This document shows, piece by piece, positions 4,631 to 6,384 of a DNA stretch of 6,384 nucleotides (position 1 is its first letter; each line of letters starts with the position of its first letter). Position numbers and translations under genes: made by a program. The notes beneath the pieces were generated by a model that saw only the letters and a program-made list of their open reading frames with translations, was not told where the DNA came from and made no database searches. The stretch spans positions 1 to 6,384 of the forward strand of contig UQWQ01000104.1 of assembly GCA_900544755.1 (NCBI GenBank). Direction: 5' to 3'. Source of the DNA: an uncultured Collinsella sp. Its GTDB lineage: Bacteria; Actinomycetota; Coriobacteriia; Coriobacteriales; Coriobacteriaceae.

Positions 4631-6306
4631 TGAAGGAGCTTTCCGAGGTCCTGCAGGATTGGGAGGCCGTGATCGGCCTGGAGATCCATACCGAGCTCAC
4701 CGCACTCGATACCAAGATGTTCTGCAATTGCAAGCTCAGCCACGATGACGAGCCCAACGCCAACGTGTGCCCGGTGTGCCTGGGCCTGCCCGGTGCCCTG
4801 CCGGTGCCCAACAAGCGCGCCATCGAGAGCATCGTCAAGGCTGGTCTCGCCACCAACTGCGAGATTCAACGCCACTCGATGTTCTACCGCAAGCACTACT
4901 TCTATCCCGATATGGCCAAGAACTTCCAGACCACGCAGGGTCCGGTCGCCTTTGCCATGTACGGTCACCTGGACCTGGACGTGACCGGTCGCGGTGCCGC
5001 CGAGCGCCCCGACTGCGCGTTTGGTGAGGCCGAGGCCCAGAGCCTGGCGAGCGCCTCGGCCAACGCCGAGGGCCTGTCCACGTCCATGACGTCGACCATG
5101 CGCGAGGGCAACCAGCGTGCCGGCCATCTGGCCAGCTACGATGCGTCCAACCTGCAGATGCCCGAGCGTCGCGAGGACGGTTCCTACACGGTGCCCATCC
5201 GCATCCTGCGCATCCACATGGAGGAGGACGCCGCCAAGATGGTCCACGTGGGCGGCGCCGAGGGCCGCATTACCGCCGCTGCCGAGTCGCTCGTCGACTA
5301 CAACCGCTGCGGCACGCCGTTGATCGAGCTCGTCACCGAGCCCGACTTGCGCACGCCCGAGGAAGCACGCCTGTTTATGGAAAAGCTCCGTCGCATCTTT
5401 GTGACGCTGGGCATTTCGGACTGCTCCATGGAGAAGGGTTCCATGCGCTGCGACGGCAACGTGTCGCTGCGCCGCCGCGGCGAGACCAAGCTGGGCACCA
5501 AGACCGAGCTCAAGAACCTCAACTCGTTCAAGAGCCTGCACGATGGCCTTGCCTACGAGATCTGCCGCCAGGCCGAGGTGCTCGAGGAGGGCGGCATCAT
5601 CTATCAGGAGACCCGCCACTGGGAGCCCAGCCGTAAGCGCACCGTGGTCATGCGTGTGAAGGAAACGGCAGACGACTATCGTCTGTTCCCTGATCCCGAC
5701 CTGGCGCCGTTCGATTTGGACGACGAGTTCATCGACCGCTGCCGTGGCGAGATCCCCGAGCTGCCCGATGCCAAGCGCGCCCGTTTTGAGACCGACTTTG
5801 GTATTAAGGCGGCGGACGCCGAGCAGATTGCTGGCGACCCCGAGTTCGCCGAGTTCTTTGAGGCCGCCGCTGCCGGTATGGCTGGCAAGGAGGCCCAGAC
5901 GGTCGCAAACTTGCTGGTGAACGAGATGATCGCCTACCTTAAGGGTGCGGGCGTCTCGCTGGCCGAGTCCGGCATCGCGCCGGCTCAGGTGGCCGCTCTT
6001 GCCAAGTTGCTGGCGACCGATGCCATCAGCTCCAACCAAGCGCACGAGGTCTTTGAGGCCATGGCCCAGACCGGCGACGACCCCAACAAGATCGTCGACG
6101 AGCGCGGTATGCGTCAGGTGAGCGATGCCGGCGCGCTGCAGCCGATCGTGGACGAGGTGCTGGCAAACTGTGCCGATCAGGCGCAGCAGTATCGTGACGG
6201 CAACCAGAAAGTCATCGGCTTTTTGGTGGGCCAGTGCATGAAGGCAAGCCGCGGCAAGGGCAACCCCAAGCTCTTCAACGAGTTGCTGAGAACGTCGCTC
6301 TCGTAG
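4630..6306 (+). CDS. gatB: Asp-tRNA(Asn)/Glu-tRNA(Gln) amidotransferase subunit B, with an internal insertion
   Basis: GatB binds the mischarged tRNA, phosphorylates the Glu or Asp side chain with ATP and transfers ammonia from GatA to make Gln-tRNA(Gln) or Asn-tRNA(Asn). The 558-aa product has the expected order: VIGLEIHTEL (~14-23); a CxC-x12-CxxC zinc site (Cys32, 34, 47, 50); LGLPGALPVPNKRAIE; FYRKHYFYPDMAKNFQTTQGP (~85-105); IHMEEDAAK (195-203); SLVDYNRCGTPLIELVTEPDL (220-240); MEKGSMRCDGNVSLRRRG; TKTELKNLNSF; QETRHWE; and DDYRLFPDPDL. The C-terminal helical and YqeY-like tRNA-binding tail (~380-558) is complete. The GGAEGRI before SLVDYNR is like actinobacterial GatB. It is about 80 residues longer than typical ~475-aa proteins. 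Most of the excess lies between GHLDLDV and RIHMEED (~residues 118-193), where most homologues have about ten residues. The start overlaps gatA by one base. Confidence 0.97.
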   Translation: MKELSEVLQDWEAVIGLEIHTELTALDTKMFCNCKLSHDDEPNANVCPVCLGLPGALPVPNKRAIESIVKAGLATNCEIQRHSMFYRKHYFYPDMAKNFQTTQGPVAFAMYGHLDLDVTGRGAAERPDCAFGEAEAQSLASASANAEGLSTSMTSTMREGNQRAGHLASYDASNLQMPERREDGSYTVPIRILRIHMEEDAAKMVHVGGAEGRITAAAESLVDYNRCGTPLIELVTEPDLRTPEEARLFMEKLRRIFVTLGISDCSMEKGSMRCDGNVSLRRRGETKLGTKTELKNLNSFKSLHDGLAYEICRQAEVLEEGGIIYQETRHWEPSRKRTVVMRVKETADDYRLFPDPDLAPFDLDDEFIDRCRGEIPELPDAKRARFETDFGIKAADAEQIAGDPEFAEFFEAAAAGMAGKEAQTVANLLVNEMIAYLKGAGVSLAESGIAPAQVAALAKLLATDAISSNQAHEVFEAMAQTGDDPNKIVDERGMRQVSDAGALQPIVDEVLANCADQAQQYRDGNQKVIGFLVGQCMKASRGKGNPKLFNELLRTSLS

Positions 6307-6315
6307 CTGCGAGGC

Positions 6316-6339
6316 CGGGGAAGCCCCGAGTCGCCGGGG
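6316..6339 (+). terminator. Alternative G/C hairpins after gatB, possible operon end signal
   Basis: Three short blocks, CGGGG (6316-6320), CCCCG (6324-6328) and CGGGG (6335-6339), allow two mutually exclusive five-base stems, with a three-base or a six-base loop. They start ten bases after the gatB stop. What follows is TATTTCCTCC, with only a weak T-rich stretch, so this is a poor intrinsic terminator. It could instead be a pause or RNA-stability structure. Confidence 0.3.
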
Positions 6340-6384
6340 TATTTCCTCCAAATTTCAAACAGTCCTATGCAAGACGAAGGCCAC

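Noticed and set aside
4519..6351. 610-codon open frame on the minus strand opposite gatB
   Set aside because: Same cause as above: it mirrors the third-position GC bias of gatB. The gatB strand has conserved motifs throughout.

Overview
The window looks like chromosomal DNA of a high-GC Gram-positive gut actinobacterium, most likely a Coriobacteriia member close to Collinsella. This is inferred from the strong GCC/CGC/GAG codon bias, the actinobacterial-style GGAEGRI..SLVDYNR segment in GatB, a class C type sortase, and GGGGACAGGCACC-type intergenic palindromes. No ribosomal RNA or marker sequence is present to prove the taxon.

Layout. Bases 1 to about 430 are clearly different from the rest, at about 44% G+C by my hand count. 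They hold the 3' part of an unrecognised coding region whose frame runs on without its own clear end into the next gene. From 429 to 1397 is an intact winged-helix DNA-binding protein of the AbiEi-like/MarR-like family (roughly mid-50s percent G+C in the lines I counted). No recognisable partner gene follows it. A 122-base gap carries a possible promoter and a good ribosome binding site for a membrane sortase (1520-2458) with all three catalytic residues. No pilin or LPXTG substrate gene is in view.

Bases 2459-2804 are a gene-free, repeat-rich spacer. It holds two perfect inverted repeats with related arms, a run of four 21-bp tandem repeats, a 15-bp direct duplication, and then the probable promoter of the last operon.

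That operon is gatC-gatA-gatB (2805-6306), the three subunits of the tRNA-dependent amidotransferase. Each junction is a one-base TAATG stop/start overlap, which suggests translational coupling and matched subunit amounts. GatC holds GatA and GatB together. GatA releases ammonia from glutamine, and GatB phosphorylates and amidates mischarged Glu-tRNA(Gln) and/or Asp-tRNA(Asn). GatB carries an apparent insertion of roughly 60-70 residues. After gatB lie G/C-rich hairpins without a clear U tract.

I see no CRISPR array, tRNA, insertion sequence or transposase gene. The most unusual material is the composition and frame break near 430, the spacer repeats, and the GatB insertion. I do not see a convincing complete new system.
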